Origin: an uncultured Bacteroidales bacterium
Lineage (GTDB): Bacteria > Bacteroidota > Bacteroidia > Bacteroidales > P3
Direction of reading: 5' to 3'
Length of the DNA: 64,000 nt
NCBI GenBank assembly: GCA_900318835.1
Contig: ONLW01000001.1
Span: forward strand, 80,382-144,381
The translations under genes and the position numbers were made by a program. Below the pieces are notes generated by a model. It made no database searches and was not told the DNA's origin. It saw only the letters and a program-made list of their open reading frames with translations. Shown piece after piece: positions 25,028 through 34,209 of this stretch (within the stretch, counting starts at the first letter, position 1; each line of letters starts with the position of its first letter).

Positions 25028-26545
25028 ATGACAAAAAAGGGATTGTGGAACACGATAGCCCGCATTTGCATCCTCACGGCACCTCTTCTGGCAACGCAGC
25101 CCGACGCCACCGCACAGAAACGTGACCCCATGGCCATGCCCGTGGTCGAGGAAGATTCCATCATGAAACACATCATCGAGCTCTCGTCAGAGACCTACGA
25201 GGGCCGTTTGGCCGGCACCATGGGCTACGACCGCGCAGTGAAATATGTCGAACAAGTCCTTCTCAGTTACGGCACCCAAATCACCGAGCAGCGCTTCAAC
25301 ATCGAGTGCAACGAGGTAGAAAACTGCAAGTTCAACATCTACACTCCCGGATCAAAAGATAAACGCATCTTCACCCTCGGCAACGAGTTCTGCTGCGCCG
25401 GCATGACAGGTCGCGGCTATGTCGATGCCCAGATGGTCTTCTGTGGCTACGGCATTGCAGAAGAAGGTTTCAACGACTATAAGAGCGTCGACGTCAAAGG
25501 CAAAATCGTCGTGCTGCTGACGGGCACTCCCAACGGTTCATGGCTGCCTGCCGACATCGTCAACCACTACACCACCCTGCGCGACAAGGCGCGTGCCGCC
25601 GAGAAGCACGGCGCTCTGGGGGTGCTGGCCATCAACATGAGCGAGAGTTGCCTACCCTATGAAGTGCAGGGCCGCGTCTACTGCGGCGAGCTGCCCCATC
25701 TGGCAACCTTCCCCGTCCTGCAGCTCACCCTCAACTGCGGCCGCGAGCTTTTCTGGGGTGAGGCCATGAGCCTCGACTCAGCAGTCAACGCCATCAACAG
25801 CGACCACCTGTCGCACTCTTTCGCCTTGCTGAAAAAAGCCGAGGTAGACGTCAACGCCGTCTACCGCCAACGTGCCGTCACTGCCAATGTTTGGGGTCTG
25901 ATGCAAGGTTATGACAGCAAATTCGACGACGAACTCATCGTAGTGGGCGCCAGCCTCGACCATGTGGGCATGCAAGGCGAGACCTGCCTGTTCCCCGGTG
26001 CCGACATCAACGCTTCGGGCGTGGCAGCGGTGCTCGAAACCGCCCGCTTGCTCTCCCAGCCCCAATTCCGTCCGCGCCGCAGCGTTCTTTTCGTACTCTT
26101 CAGCGGCGGCGAACAACAGTTCCTCGGATCCCGCATCTTCCTCTCCAACTTTCCCAAGCTGCGTAAGATAGAAGCCTTCGTCAACGTGCAGAACATCGGC
26201 TACGGTGACAGCATTGTCGTCCTCGGCGACAACCGCTACCCCACCCTGTGGGACATCGCCCGTGTGCGCGACAGCGCCAACCACAGCCTCCTTTGGCACA
26301 ACCCCGAGGCTACCAATCCCCGTGGTGACGCCCGAGGATTCGACATCATTGGCATTCCCTCGCTGGTGTTCACCACCCTCAACGGCCTGCACCACAACCA
26401 TGTAACCTCCGACATTTGGGAGAACATCGACCGCCGCATGCTCACTGGCACCACCCAGGTTGTGGTGGAGACAGTGCGCGAACTGACCGACGGCGTCTAC
26501 CGTGGACGCAGCCTCAAAAGCAAAGCGATGAGATTTGTAGAATAA
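25028..26545 (+). CDS. M28-like secreted protein with PA insert, probably catalytically inactive
   Basis: This 505-residue protein has a signal peptide (cleavage near ATA|QKRD), a protease-associated (PA) domain at about 100-260 and a C-terminal M28 aminopeptidase fold. M28 enzymes use a H-x-D, a GA-N-D-N-A-S-G, an EE, a D in NLD and a final H. Here AHxD reads ASLD (residues 308-311). GANDNASG reads GADINASG (324-331). The catalytic EE reads GE (361-362). NLD reads NVQ (387-389). Only the last HxxxD (458-462) is normal. It is therefore probably a binding protein rather than an enzyme. It is the first gene before gldFG and DUF4340. Confidence 0.8.
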   Translation: MTKKGLWNTIARICILTAPLLATQPDATAQKRDPMAMPVVEEDSIMKHIIELSSETYEGRLAGTMGYDRAVKYVEQVLLSYGTQITEQRFNIECNEVENCKFNIYTPGSKDKRIFTLGNEFCCAGMTGRGYVDAQMVFCGYGIAEEGFNDYKSVDVKGKIVVLLTGTPNGSWLPADIVNHYTTLRDKARAAEKHGALGVLAINMSESCLPYEVQGRVYCGELPHLATFPVLQLTLNCGRELFWGEAMSLDSAVNAINSDHLSHSFALLKKAEVDVNAVYRQRAVTANVWGLMQGYDSKFDDELIVVGASLDHVGMQGETCLFPGADINASGVAAVLETARLLSQPQFRPRRSVLFVLFSGGEQQFLGSRIFLSNFPKLRKIEAFVNVQNIGYGDSIVVLGDNRYPTLWDIARVRDSANHSLLWHNPEATNPRGDARGFDIIGIPSLVFTTLNGLHHNHVTSDIWENIDRRMLTGTTQVVVETVRELTDGVYRGRSLKSKAMRFVE

Positions 26546-26547
26546 AT

Positions 26548-26576
26548 TAGTAGACACTAGTTAAGTAGTTAAGACA
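26548..26576. repeat. TTAGTAG / AAGTAGTT short repeat before the Gld fusion gene
   Basis: The gap between two genes reads TTAGTAGACACTAGTTAAG then TAGTTAAGAC, units of about 8 bases. Its reverse complement resembles the tracts at 11205-11236 and 44572-44593. Confidence 0.45.
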
Positions 26577-26577
26577 A

Positions 26578-29043
26578 ATGTGGACACTGTATAAAAAAGA
26601 ACTATCCAGTTTCTTCTCCTCACTCATAGGATATCTGACGATTGCGGTATTCCTGATACTTACCGGGCTGATGTTGTGGGTGCTGAAGTCGGACTTCAAC
26701 ATCCTCGACTATGGCTATGCCGGCATGGACGGTCTGTTCCTCATCGGGCCGTTCCTCTACCTCTTCCTCATCCCCGCCATCACCATGCGCACCTTCGCCG
26801 AGGAGCGTCGTGGTGGTACCATCGAAATGCTCATGACGCGTCCCCTAAGCGACTGGACCATCGTATGGGCCAAGTTTCTGGCAGCTTGGACACTGGTGTT
26901 CATCTCGTTGCTACCGACGCTGGTATGCTATTTTAGCGTCTACTCGCTGGGCTACCCCGTGGGCAACATCGACACCGGCAGCGTCTCCGGCTCCTATATT
27001 GGACTACTGCTACTGGGTGGCGCCTTCGTGGCCATCGGCCTGCTGTGCAGTTCGCTGACAAGCAACCAGATTGTGTCGTTCATCGCGGCTGCGGTGCTCA
27101 GTGCTGTAGCTTACCTTGGCTTCGAGAGTCTCTACCACATGGAGCTCTTCGGTAGCGGAGACCTCTTTGTGAAAGGGCTTGGCATGATGGACCACTATGA
27201 AAGCATCAGCCGTGGCGTGGTCGACACACGCGATGTGCTCTACTTCGCCAGCATCATGGCCTTGTTCCTCATGGGTACCCGCTTGGTGCTGCAGAGCCGC
27301 ATGTGGAACGGTTGGAAAAAACGCAAGAACCTCAAGCGCAGCCACTGGCTCGAAATGGGCGTAACGGTACTCATCGTACTGTCGATCAACGTTATCGATC
27401 ATTTCCTCTATGCCCGACTCGACCTCACGTCGGAGAAACGCTACACCCTTTCCGACTCGACCAAGGAACTGCTCAAGACCATCGACGAGCCCTTGCTCTA
27501 CCGCGTCTACCTCGACGGTGATATGCCCTCCGACTTCAAACGCCTGCAGAACGAAACCAAGGAAATGCTCAACCAGTTGCGTGCCTACAACCGCAACGTG
27601 AGCTACGAATTTGTCAATCCCAACAACTTCGGCACCGACGAAGAGCGTCGCGTCTTCTTCCAGAAACTCAACGAGAAAGGCATCCAACCTGCACAGGTAC
27701 AGATGAAAGGCGACAATGGGGTGACAAACCTGTTACTCCTAACGGCAGCCGATGTGTTCTACAAAGGCCGCGAGACCACCGTACAACTGCTGCAGAACCA
27801 GCAATATGTCGGGCAGGCCGACCTGCTGAACAACTCCATCCAGAACCTCGAATATGCGCTAACCAGCCCTGTGCGATCCCTCTCCCGCGGCATGAAACAG
27901 AGTATCGGTTTCCTTCAAGGACAGGGTGAATTGCAAGGTGGCGTGCTCTACGACATCCAGCGTGCCCTGCAGGAGTTTTACAGTCTGGAGTATGTGACTA
28001 TCGACGAACAAATACAGTCGCTCACGGCTCATCACCAGAATTCCAAGGATTCCACTTACCGTTTCGTCAATAAGTTTGACCTGCTGATAGTGGCCAAACC
28101 CACTGAGGCCTTCAGCGAGAAAGACCTCTTCATCCTCGACCAGTACATCATGTACGGCGGCAAAGTATTGTGGCTCATCGACCCCCTGAATGCCGAGATC
28201 GACAGTCTGGCTTCCCACGGCCAAATGCTGGCCACACGCTACCCACTGGGTCTGGATGAGATGCTGTTCAACTACGGTGTGCGCGTCAATCCCAATGTGC
28301 TGATGGACATCCGCTGTCGACCCATCCCACTGCCAGTAAGCATCGTGGGCGACAAACCGCAGTACCGCTTCAGCCCCTGGTTCTACTTCCCCGAAATAGT
28401 ACCGCTGTCGGAGCACCCCATCGTACGTAACCTCGACCTTATCAAGACCGACTTCGTCAGCAGCATCGACCTCATCGACAACGACATCAAGAAGACCGTA
28501 CTGCTCACCACCTCGGAATACACCCGTGTAAAGAACGCTCCGGCCATCATCGATCTGGGCGATGCTCGCGTGGAGCCCGACCAGCGCCTCTACAACAAGA
28601 GCAACCTGCCGATAGCCGTGCTACTGGAGGGCGAGTTCAAGTCGACCTGGCGCAACCGTCTGACCCCAGAACTGACAGAGTCGGATGCCATTGGCTACCG
28701 TGAGGTGAGCAAGCCCACCAAGATGATTGTCATCTCCGACGGCGATGTCATAAAGAACCGCTTCGATGCCGACAAGGAGATTATTTACCCCGTAGGCTAC
28801 GACAGCTACACACGCACCCTCTATGCCAACAAAGAGCTGCTGCTCAACGCCGTGAACTATCTGGTGGGGGACGAGGGTCTAATGGACTCGCGCAGCCGTA
28901 GCATTACCCTGCGCAAACTTGACGAGAGCAAGACCCGTGATCGCCGCTCTTTCTACCAAATCATCAACATCATCGCCCCATTGCTGCTACTGGCAGCAGC
29001 CGGAGCAATCATCATCATCGTTAGAAAAAAGAAATACTGTTAA
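26578..29043 (+). CDS. gldF-gldG: Fused GldF-GldG: ABC permease joined to auxiliary ABC component
   Basis: The 821-residue product combines two normally separate proteins. Residues 1-241 are an ABC-2 permease like GldF (MWTLYKKELSSFFSSLIGYL; RTFAEERRGGTIEMLMTRPL), with six transmembrane helices. Residues ~250-820 are GldG-like: a helix (WLEMGVTVLIVLSINVIDHF), the ARLDLTSEKRYTLSDSTKEL start of the periplasmic domain and a C-terminal anchor near 800-817. GldA, the ATPase partner, is not in the window. The complex is needed for gliding and linked to type IX secretion in some Bacteroidota. It is followed by DUF4340, the usual companion of such genes. Confidence 0.88.
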   Translation: MWTLYKKELSSFFSSLIGYLTIAVFLILTGLMLWVLKSDFNILDYGYAGMDGLFLIGPFLYLFLIPAITMRTFAEERRGGTIEMLMTRPLSDWTIVWAKFLAAWTLVFISLLPTLVCYFSVYSLGYPVGNIDTGSVSGSYIGLLLLGGAFVAIGLLCSSLTSNQIVSFIAAAVLSAVAYLGFESLYHMELFGSGDLFVKGLGMMDHYESISRGVVDTRDVLYFASIMALFLMGTRLVLQSRMWNGWKKRKNLKRSHWLEMGVTVLIVLSINVIDHFLYARLDLTSEKRYTLSDSTKELLKTIDEPLLYRVYLDGDMPSDFKRLQNETKEMLNQLRAYNRNVSYEFVNPNNFGTDEERRVFFQKLNEKGIQPAQVQMKGDNGVTNLLLLTAADVFYKGRETTVQLLQNQQYVGQADLLNNSIQNLEYALTSPVRSLSRGMKQSIGFLQGQGELQGGVLYDIQRALQEFYSLEYVTIDEQIQSLTAHHQNSKDSTYRFVNKFDLLIVAKPTEAFSEKDLFILDQYIMYGGKVLWLIDPLNAEIDSLASHGQMLATRYPLGLDEMLFNYGVRVNPNVLMDIRCRPIPLPVSIVGDKPQYRFSPWFYFPEIVPLSEHPIVRNLDLIKTDFVSSIDLIDNDIKKTVLLTTSEYTRVKNAPAIIDLGDARVEPDQRLYNKSNLPIAVLLEGEFKSTWRNRLTPELTESDAIGYREVSKPTKMIVISDGDVIKNRFDADKEIIYPVGYDSYTRTLYANKELLLNAVNYLVGDEGLMDSRSRSITLRKLDESKTRDRRSFYQIINIIAPLLLLAAAGAIIIIVRKKKYC

Positions 29044-29077
29044 GAAATAAAGGTTTCTGATTACAGATTTTTGGAAT

Positions 29078-30151
29078 ATGAAGAAAAAGAACCGCATACT
29101 AATCATTGTCGCCGCCATCGTGATGGTGACTGCCGCTGTGATTGCCTATGTGCTCTCACGCCCCACCTTTGTACAGGATTACCACATTGAGGACACCACC
29201 TCCATCACCAAGATATTCCTTGCCGACAAAGAGAACAACGAGGTGACCCTCATACGTGAGGCCGACTCGTCGTGGACCGTCAACGGCGAATATGCCGCCA
29301 GCCAACCCCTCGTCGACCTCCTCCTCGAAACTCTCAACACCATGCGCATCCGCCAGCAGGTGAACAAGAACGCCATTCCCAACGCCATCAAGGATATCGC
29401 TGCCCACGGCATCAAGGTGGAAGTTTATCAGAATAAACCCTTCATCAACTGGTTCGGAGGACGGCTGAAACTCTTCACACACGAGCGTCTGACGACGACC
29501 TATTATGTGGGTCGGGAGACACAGGACATGATGGCCAGCTTCATGTACCGCAAAGGCGACGACGTGCCTTACATCATCCATATTCCCGGCTTCCGTGGAT
29601 TCCTCACGCCACGCTTCGTCACAGACCCGCTGAAATGGCGCAGCCACACTATCGTTGACCTTAACGTCAAAGACATCGAACGCGTGGAGCTCGAGATTCC
29701 TGAGCAGGAACAGGAGTCGTTCGCCATCGTACGAGACGGTGAGGGCTTCGCCATGGAAATGCTTCAGAGTCACCAACGCGTCAATGGCTTCGACACAGCC
29801 CGCGTGGCACAGATGCTCTCTGCGTTCACATGGCTCAACTTCGACGAGTTCGCCTCCATCGTGCCCAACTCCTTTGCCGACAGCTGCGTCAGTGGTACAC
29901 CGCGTACCATCCTGCGCATTACCGACACCAAAGGTAACCAAAACGAGGTAAAAACCTACATCAAATACAACAATCCTGACGATTTCAAGGCCATGCCCGA
30001 CCCGGAGATGTACGAGGTCTTCGACCTTAATCGTCTCTATGCCATTGTGAACCAGAAGGACACCGTCCTCATCCAATACTTTGTCTTCGACAACATTCTG
30101 CAACCCGCCAGCTATTTCCTCGGAGCCGACAAGACAACCATTGCCCGATGA
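29078..30151 (+). CDS. DUF4340 domain protein
   Basis: This 357-residue protein has one N-terminal transmembrane helix (ILIIVAAIVMVTAAVIAYVL) and a large periplasmic beta-rich domain. The domain has the DUF4340 features ITKIFLADKENNEVTLIREA, then SSWTVNGEYAAS. DUF4340 genes regularly follow GldG-like genes, so it is probably a periplasmic subunit of the same ABC complex. Its stop overlaps the surE start by 4 bases (ATGA), indicating translational coupling. Confidence 0.85.
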   Translation: MKKKNRILIIVAAIVMVTAAVIAYVLSRPTFVQDYHIEDTTSITKIFLADKENNEVTLIREADSSWTVNGEYAASQPLVDLLLETLNTMRIRQQVNKNAIPNAIKDIAAHGIKVEVYQNKPFINWFGGRLKLFTHERLTTTYYVGRETQDMMASFMYRKGDDVPYIIHIPGFRGFLTPRFVTDPLKWRSHTIVDLNVKDIERVELEIPEQEQESFAIVRDGEGFAMEMLQSHQRVNGFDTARVAQMLSAFTWLNFDEFASIVPNSFADSCVSGTPRTILRITDTKGNQNEVKTYIKYNNPDDFKAMPDPEMYEVFDLNRLYAIVNQKDTVLIQYFVFDNILQPASYFLGADKTTIAR

Positions 30152-30909
30152 AGCCTCTAATACTCATAACCAACGATGACGGAGTGAACGCCAAGGGTAT
30201 TCAGGCGCTCACCCAAGTAGCGTGTGAGTTTGGCGAAGTCATCGTGATGGCACCCCAGACCAATGCTTCGGGATTAAGTCACAGCATTGTGTCGACACGG
30301 CCTATCCGCGCCCAAGAAATTAGTCACACCAAGGAACTGACTATTTGCAGCTGCGATGGCACCCCTGTAGACTGCGTCAAGCTGGCAGTTGAGCATTTCT
30401 GTCCTCGACGTCCCGACCTGGTACTCTCCGGCATCAACCATGGCAGCAATAGTTCCATCAATGTGCTCTACAGCGGCACCATGGGTGCTGCCATCGAGGC
30501 CGTAGCGCTCTGCATCCCTTCCATTGGTTTCTCACTCTTGAACCATAGCCCCAACGCCGACTTTGAGCCAGGCCTGCCTTTTGTGCGTCAGATTATCCGT
30601 ACCACCCTTGAGCATAGACTGCCTGCGGGTATCACACTCAATGTAAATATCCCCCGTCTACCGACAGACGAGATAAAAGGCATTCGTATATGCCACGAAG
30701 CCAACGCCTGTTGGAACGATAGTTTTGAGAAACGTATCGATCCGCAAGGCCGTCCCTATTGGTGGCTGACAGGCAAGTTCGTCTGCGAAGACCCCTCCGA
30801 AGAGAGCGATGAATGGGCTCTGACCCACGGCTACGTATCCATTGTGCCCATCCATTGCGACTTCACCCACCACCCTACCATCGAAAAATTAAAACAATTA
30901 TACTACTAG
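30148..30909 (+). CDS. surE: 5'/3'-nucleotidase SurE
   Basis: This 253-residue cytoplasmic nucleotidase removes phosphate from nucleoside monophosphates, and from short polyphosphate in some species. Conserved motifs are LITNDDG at residues 5-11 with the metal-binding aspartates, APQTNASGLSHSI, SGINHGSN and YSGTMGAA. Its length is normal. It starts within the DUF4340 stop (ATGA) and is followed 3 bases later by a small membrane protein gene. Confidence 0.95.
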   Translation: MKPLILITNDDGVNAKGIQALTQVACEFGEVIVMAPQTNASGLSHSIVSTRPIRAQEISHTKELTICSCDGTPVDCVKLAVEHFCPRRPDLVLSGINHGSNSSINVLYSGTMGAAIEAVALCIPSIGFSLLNHSPNADFEPGLPFVRQIIRTTLEHRLPAGITLNVNIPRLPTDEIKGIRICHEANACWNDSFEKRIDPQGRPYWWLTGKFVCEDPSEESDEWALTHGYVSIVPIHCDFTHHPTIEKLKQLYY

Positions 30910-30912
30910 CCC

Positions 30913-31200
30913 ATGTTCAAACGTTTTTTCATACAAGACACACCTCTTGTCGGACTGGTTGCAGGACTGGGTTCACTGATTGTCACCGCCATGCTCATTA
31001 CCGGCATACTGCTCGTTACTGGAAACGTGAGCACCCTCCTCTCCATTTATGCAGGCAGTTTTGTTCCCCCACTGCTCATCATGCGCTACTACGTCAAGTT
31101 ACAACTTTCCACTGTCGTCAAGACGATAATCGTCACCCTATTCATCACCTTCATCGCTTTCATGTTCCTATTGTTTAAAACCCATAGTCTGAATTTCTAA
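30913..31200 (+). CDS. Small three-helix membrane protein
   Basis: This 95-residue protein has three hydrophobic segments (residues ~13-35, 42-60 and 68-88) and no other motif. It lies between surE and lpxB, ending directly at the lpxB start codon (TAA 31198-31200, ATG 31201). Bacteroidota often carry a small DUF-type membrane protein at this place. Function unknown. Confidence 0.7.
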   Translation: MFKRFFIQDTPLVGLVAGLGSLIVTAMLITGILLVTGNVSTLLSIYAGSFVPPLLIMRYYVKLQLSTVVKTIIVTLFITFIAFMFLLFKTHSLNF

Positions 31201-32307
31201 ATGCGTTATTACATCATAGCCGGCGAAGCTTCAGGTGACCTTTACGGAGCCAACCTCATCAAAGTCCTACGCGAGCAGGACTCCCAAGCGGAGTTCCGCT
31301 TTTGGGGAGGGGACGCCATGAGGAGGGAAGCAGGCGAACCCATGCGCCATATCCACGACCTGGCTATCATGGGCTTTGTGGAGGTGGTGATGAACCTGCG
31401 CACGGTGCTAGGCAACATTTCTTTCTGCAAGAAGGATATCCTCTCATGGCATCCCGATGCCATCATCGGCATCGACTATCCGGGATTCAATCTGAAGATT
31501 GAAAAATGGGCTCACGAACATGGTATCAAAGCCATTCATTACATCTCGCCACAGCTATGGGCGTGGAAGAAAGGTCGACTCAAAGGCATGCGCCGTTACC
31601 TAGACCGTCTTTGCTACATCCTGCCTTTCGAGCAAGAGTTCTATGATAAGAACAATATGCCACAAGCATCCTATGTGGGACATCCGCTGCTGGAGATTAT
31701 CCAAGGGCGTCCTAAAGACGACGACTTTGCTTTTGACCACCGTCCTGTCATAGCATTACTTCCTGGGAGCCGGAAGCAGGAACTCAAGAACAGTTTGCCA
31801 GGTATGGTACGCTTGGCACGCCGCCATCCGGAATACCACTTCGTGGTGGGTGGCATGAGTTTGTTGGGCAAGGCCATGTATGACCGGTTTATTCCCGCTG
31901 ATGCGGGGATTACAGTGGTGTTCGACGAAACCTACCGGTTGCTGTCGCAAGCCTATGCGGCGGTGGTATGTTCGGGTACCGCCACGCTGGAGACAGGACT
32001 CTTCCACGTACCACAGGTAGTATGCTACCGCGGCAACCCAATCTCAATAGCCATTGCAAAGGCCTTAGTGGGCAGACGAATCAACCACATCGCCCTCGTC
32101 GACCTCATCGATAACAGCAATGTGGTCACAGAGCTATTGCAAGGGGACTTCAACGACCGGCGCCTTGAAGAGGAATTCCTCCTTATAACAACAGACATGG
32201 CCACCCGCGAGCGCATGCTCGAAGGGTATCAACGTGTCGAGAAGAAACTGGGCAACGCCGGTGCTAGCCACCGCACTGCCGAAGTCATCATCGAAACCAT
32301 CAAATGA
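31201..32307 (+). CDS. lpxB: Lipid-A-disaccharide synthase
   Basis: This 368-residue GT-B glycosyltransferase joins UDP-2,3-diacylglucosamine and lipid X to form the lipid A disaccharide on the inner membrane. Motifs seen are YIIAGEASGDLYGANL at the N-terminus, WGGDAMRREAG, IDYPGFNLKI, YISPQLWAWKKGR and LLPGSRKQEL. It confirms an LPS-making Gram-negative cell. The stop overlaps the next start by ATGA. Confidence 0.95.
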   Translation: MRYYIIAGEASGDLYGANLIKVLREQDSQAEFRFWGGDAMRREAGEPMRHIHDLAIMGFVEVVMNLRTVLGNISFCKKDILSWHPDAIIGIDYPGFNLKIEKWAHEHGIKAIHYISPQLWAWKKGRLKGMRRYLDRLCYILPFEQEFYDKNNMPQASYVGHPLLEIIQGRPKDDDFAFDHRPVIALLPGSRKQELKNSLPGMVRLARRHPEYHFVVGGMSLLGKAMYDRFIPADAGITVVFDETYRLLSQAYAAVVCSGTATLETGLFHVPQVVCYRGNPISIAIAKALVGRRINHIALVDLIDNSNVVTELLQGDFNDRRLEEEFLLITTDMATRERMLEGYQRVEKKLGNAGASHRTAEVIIETIK

Positions 32308-33632
32308 AACACTTATTCTCCATAACACTGCTCCTGCTGCTGACCCTGTCCTCCTATGCCGAAAAAATCAAGGTCCGCCTCTATTCAAACGTCACAGTCA
32401 AGACACTCAATGTCTCTTTTGATCTCGGATACTATAATCTTTATGCCGACGGTGACCAACTCATTGAAGACCTAGTGGGCGAAGGACGTTCTGTACACAT
32501 CCGTCCCGAGGGCAAGAAGCTGCATGTAAGCGTGAACGAAACCGATTACGGCACTTTCTCATCCGTCCGTCTAGAAGCCACCGACACGGCCTGCATCCTC
32601 TGTTTAAATCCAGAGAGCAACAAGCAGAGGACCTACGAGGGCGACCTCGAAGTGAGCCTCCTCAATAGTGGGAGCCTCCTGCTGGTGAACCATGTGGAAT
32701 TCGAGACCTATATCGCCGGTGTGGTTCAGAGTGAAATCTACGGCAAGAAATCCGACATCTTCCGCATCCAGGCCATCATCTCTCGCACCTGGGCCATCCG
32801 CAATATGGGCAAACACAAAGGTGACGGATACAACTTCTGCGACAACGTCCACTGCCAGGCATACATGAACCGCTGCATCCGACCCGACATCATGATGGGA
32901 ACCATCCAAAGCAGTGGCGAGACCCTTGTCGACAAGTTCGGCGCTCTCCTTGAAACACCATTCCATTCTAACTCCGGTGGCGAAACCGCCAACTCCGAAG
33001 ATGTATGGCGCACTGCCCTACCCTACTTACGCTCCGTCGAGGACACCTTTTCCTTCCACATGAAGCAAAGTGTGTGGGTAAAAAATCTCAGCCAAGACCG
33101 CTGGCTCAACTACTTCGCCAAGACCCATAAGATTGACATCCAAGACTCTGCTACTCGCGACACCCTACTCCACTTCTCCCAAGAGCATCGTCAGGTGAGA
33201 CTTCTCGGAATCCCTCTGACGCGCATCCGCGTTGATCTCCAACTCAAGTCCACCTTCTTTTCCGTGGAAGTCGACAGCAATACAAACAACGTCATCCTCC
33301 GTGGTCACGGCTACGGCCACGGCGTGGGGCTCTCGCAGGAAGGTGCTATCCGCATGGTTGAACTCGGCATCCCCTACGACTCCATCCTCCGTCACTACTA
33401 CACCGGTGCCATCATCCATCAAGACCCTTACGCCAACCATAACTACGTGGAGCAGTATGTCGACCAAATTGCCCGCATCATTGAGGAGGACAAAAACAAG
33501 CAAACCCAAACACGTTCAAAGAAAGACGATTGGCTTGGTCGTCTCTTCCGACTTCGCGACCGCGAGGAACGTGAGGAGGTATACATCGAGACCGAGCAGG
33601 ATAACGAGAAAGATTGGGAATACGAATGGTAA
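32304..33632 (+). CDS. SpoIID/LytB-domain protein
   Basis: This 442-residue secreted protein has a signal peptide (MKHLFSITLLLLLTLSSYA). The SpoIID/LytB domain runs from about residue 100 to 370, with VEFETYIAGVVQSEI, HSNSGGETANSEDVW and RGHGYGHGVGLSQEGAI. In Bacillus such domains are lytic transglycosylases acting on denuded peptidoglycan; here it probably trims the cell wall in the periplasm. The C-terminal ~60 residues are charged. It is translationally coupled to lpxB through the overlapping ATGA. Confidence 0.88.
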   Translation: MKHLFSITLLLLLTLSSYAEKIKVRLYSNVTVKTLNVSFDLGYYNLYADGDQLIEDLVGEGRSVHIRPEGKKLHVSVNETDYGTFSSVRLEATDTACILCLNPESNKQRTYEGDLEVSLLNSGSLLLVNHVEFETYIAGVVQSEIYGKKSDIFRIQAIISRTWAIRNMGKHKGDGYNFCDNVHCQAYMNRCIRPDIMMGTIQSSGETLVDKFGALLETPFHSNSGGETANSEDVWRTALPYLRSVEDTFSFHMKQSVWVKNLSQDRWLNYFAKTHKIDIQDSATRDTLLHFSQEHRQVRLLGIPLTRIRVDLQLKSTFFSVEVDSNTNNVILRGHGYGHGVGLSQEGAIRMVELGIPYDSILRHYYTGAIIHQDPYANHNYVEQYVDQIARIIEEDKNKQTQTRSKKDDWLGRLFRLRDREEREEVYIETEQDNEKDWEYEW

Positions 33633-33651
33633 CTTATAAATCAAAGATACA

Positions 33652-34176
33652 ATGAAAAAAATAATTCTGATAATCACCGCCATGCTGGCTTATGGTGCCA
33701 CACAAGCCCAAACCCAATGGCACACCATAGAGGAAGCTGCCAACGCCAAGATAGGCGCCAAATTCTACCTCGTCGACTTCTATACCGACTGGTGCGGCTA
33801 CTGCAAGAAGATGGATCGCGAAACCTTTTCCAACACCACCGTCGCCAAGCTCCTCAACCGTTACTTCTACCCCGTGAAGTTCAATGCTGAGAGTTCAAAA
33901 AACTTCATCTGGTTTGGTCAGAACTACAAGGGAGCCAGCGGACGCAACCGCGTCCACGAGTTCGCCCGTGGTGTAAAAGGCTACCCCACCACCGTCCTCT
34001 ACCGCGCTGACGGCTCCGTCTTCCAAGCCATCCCTGGCTACTCCCCGGCATCAGATTATATCATCATCCTCTGGTATTTCGCCAGCGGTGACTATCAAAA
34101 ATATCCTTTCGATCGCTACCAACAAATTTTCGACAAGGAGATCCGTCCCTCCATGGAGAAAGCCCTGAAAGACTAG
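33652..34176 (+). CDS. Secreted thioredoxin-fold protein with CGYC active site
   Basis: This 174-residue protein has signal peptide MKKIILIITAMLAYGATQA and a thioredoxin fold. The redox motif is WCGYC (C48 and C51) after VDFYTD, and the cis-proline is in GYPTTVLY. It is likely a periplasmic disulfide reductase or isomerase. It lies between the SpoIID-like gene and ftsY on the same strand. Confidence 0.85.
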   Translation: MKKIILIITAMLAYGATQAQTQWHTIEEAANAKIGAKFYLVDFYTDWCGYCKKMDRETFSNTTVAKLLNRYFYPVKFNAESSKNFIWFGQNYKGASGRNRVHEFARGVKGYPTTVLYRADGSVFQAIPGYSPASDYIIILWYFASGDYQKYPFDRYQQIFDKEIRPSMEKALKD

Positions 34177-34209
34177 ATCTTTTAACGATAACCTTTAACC
34201 TTTACAGAT

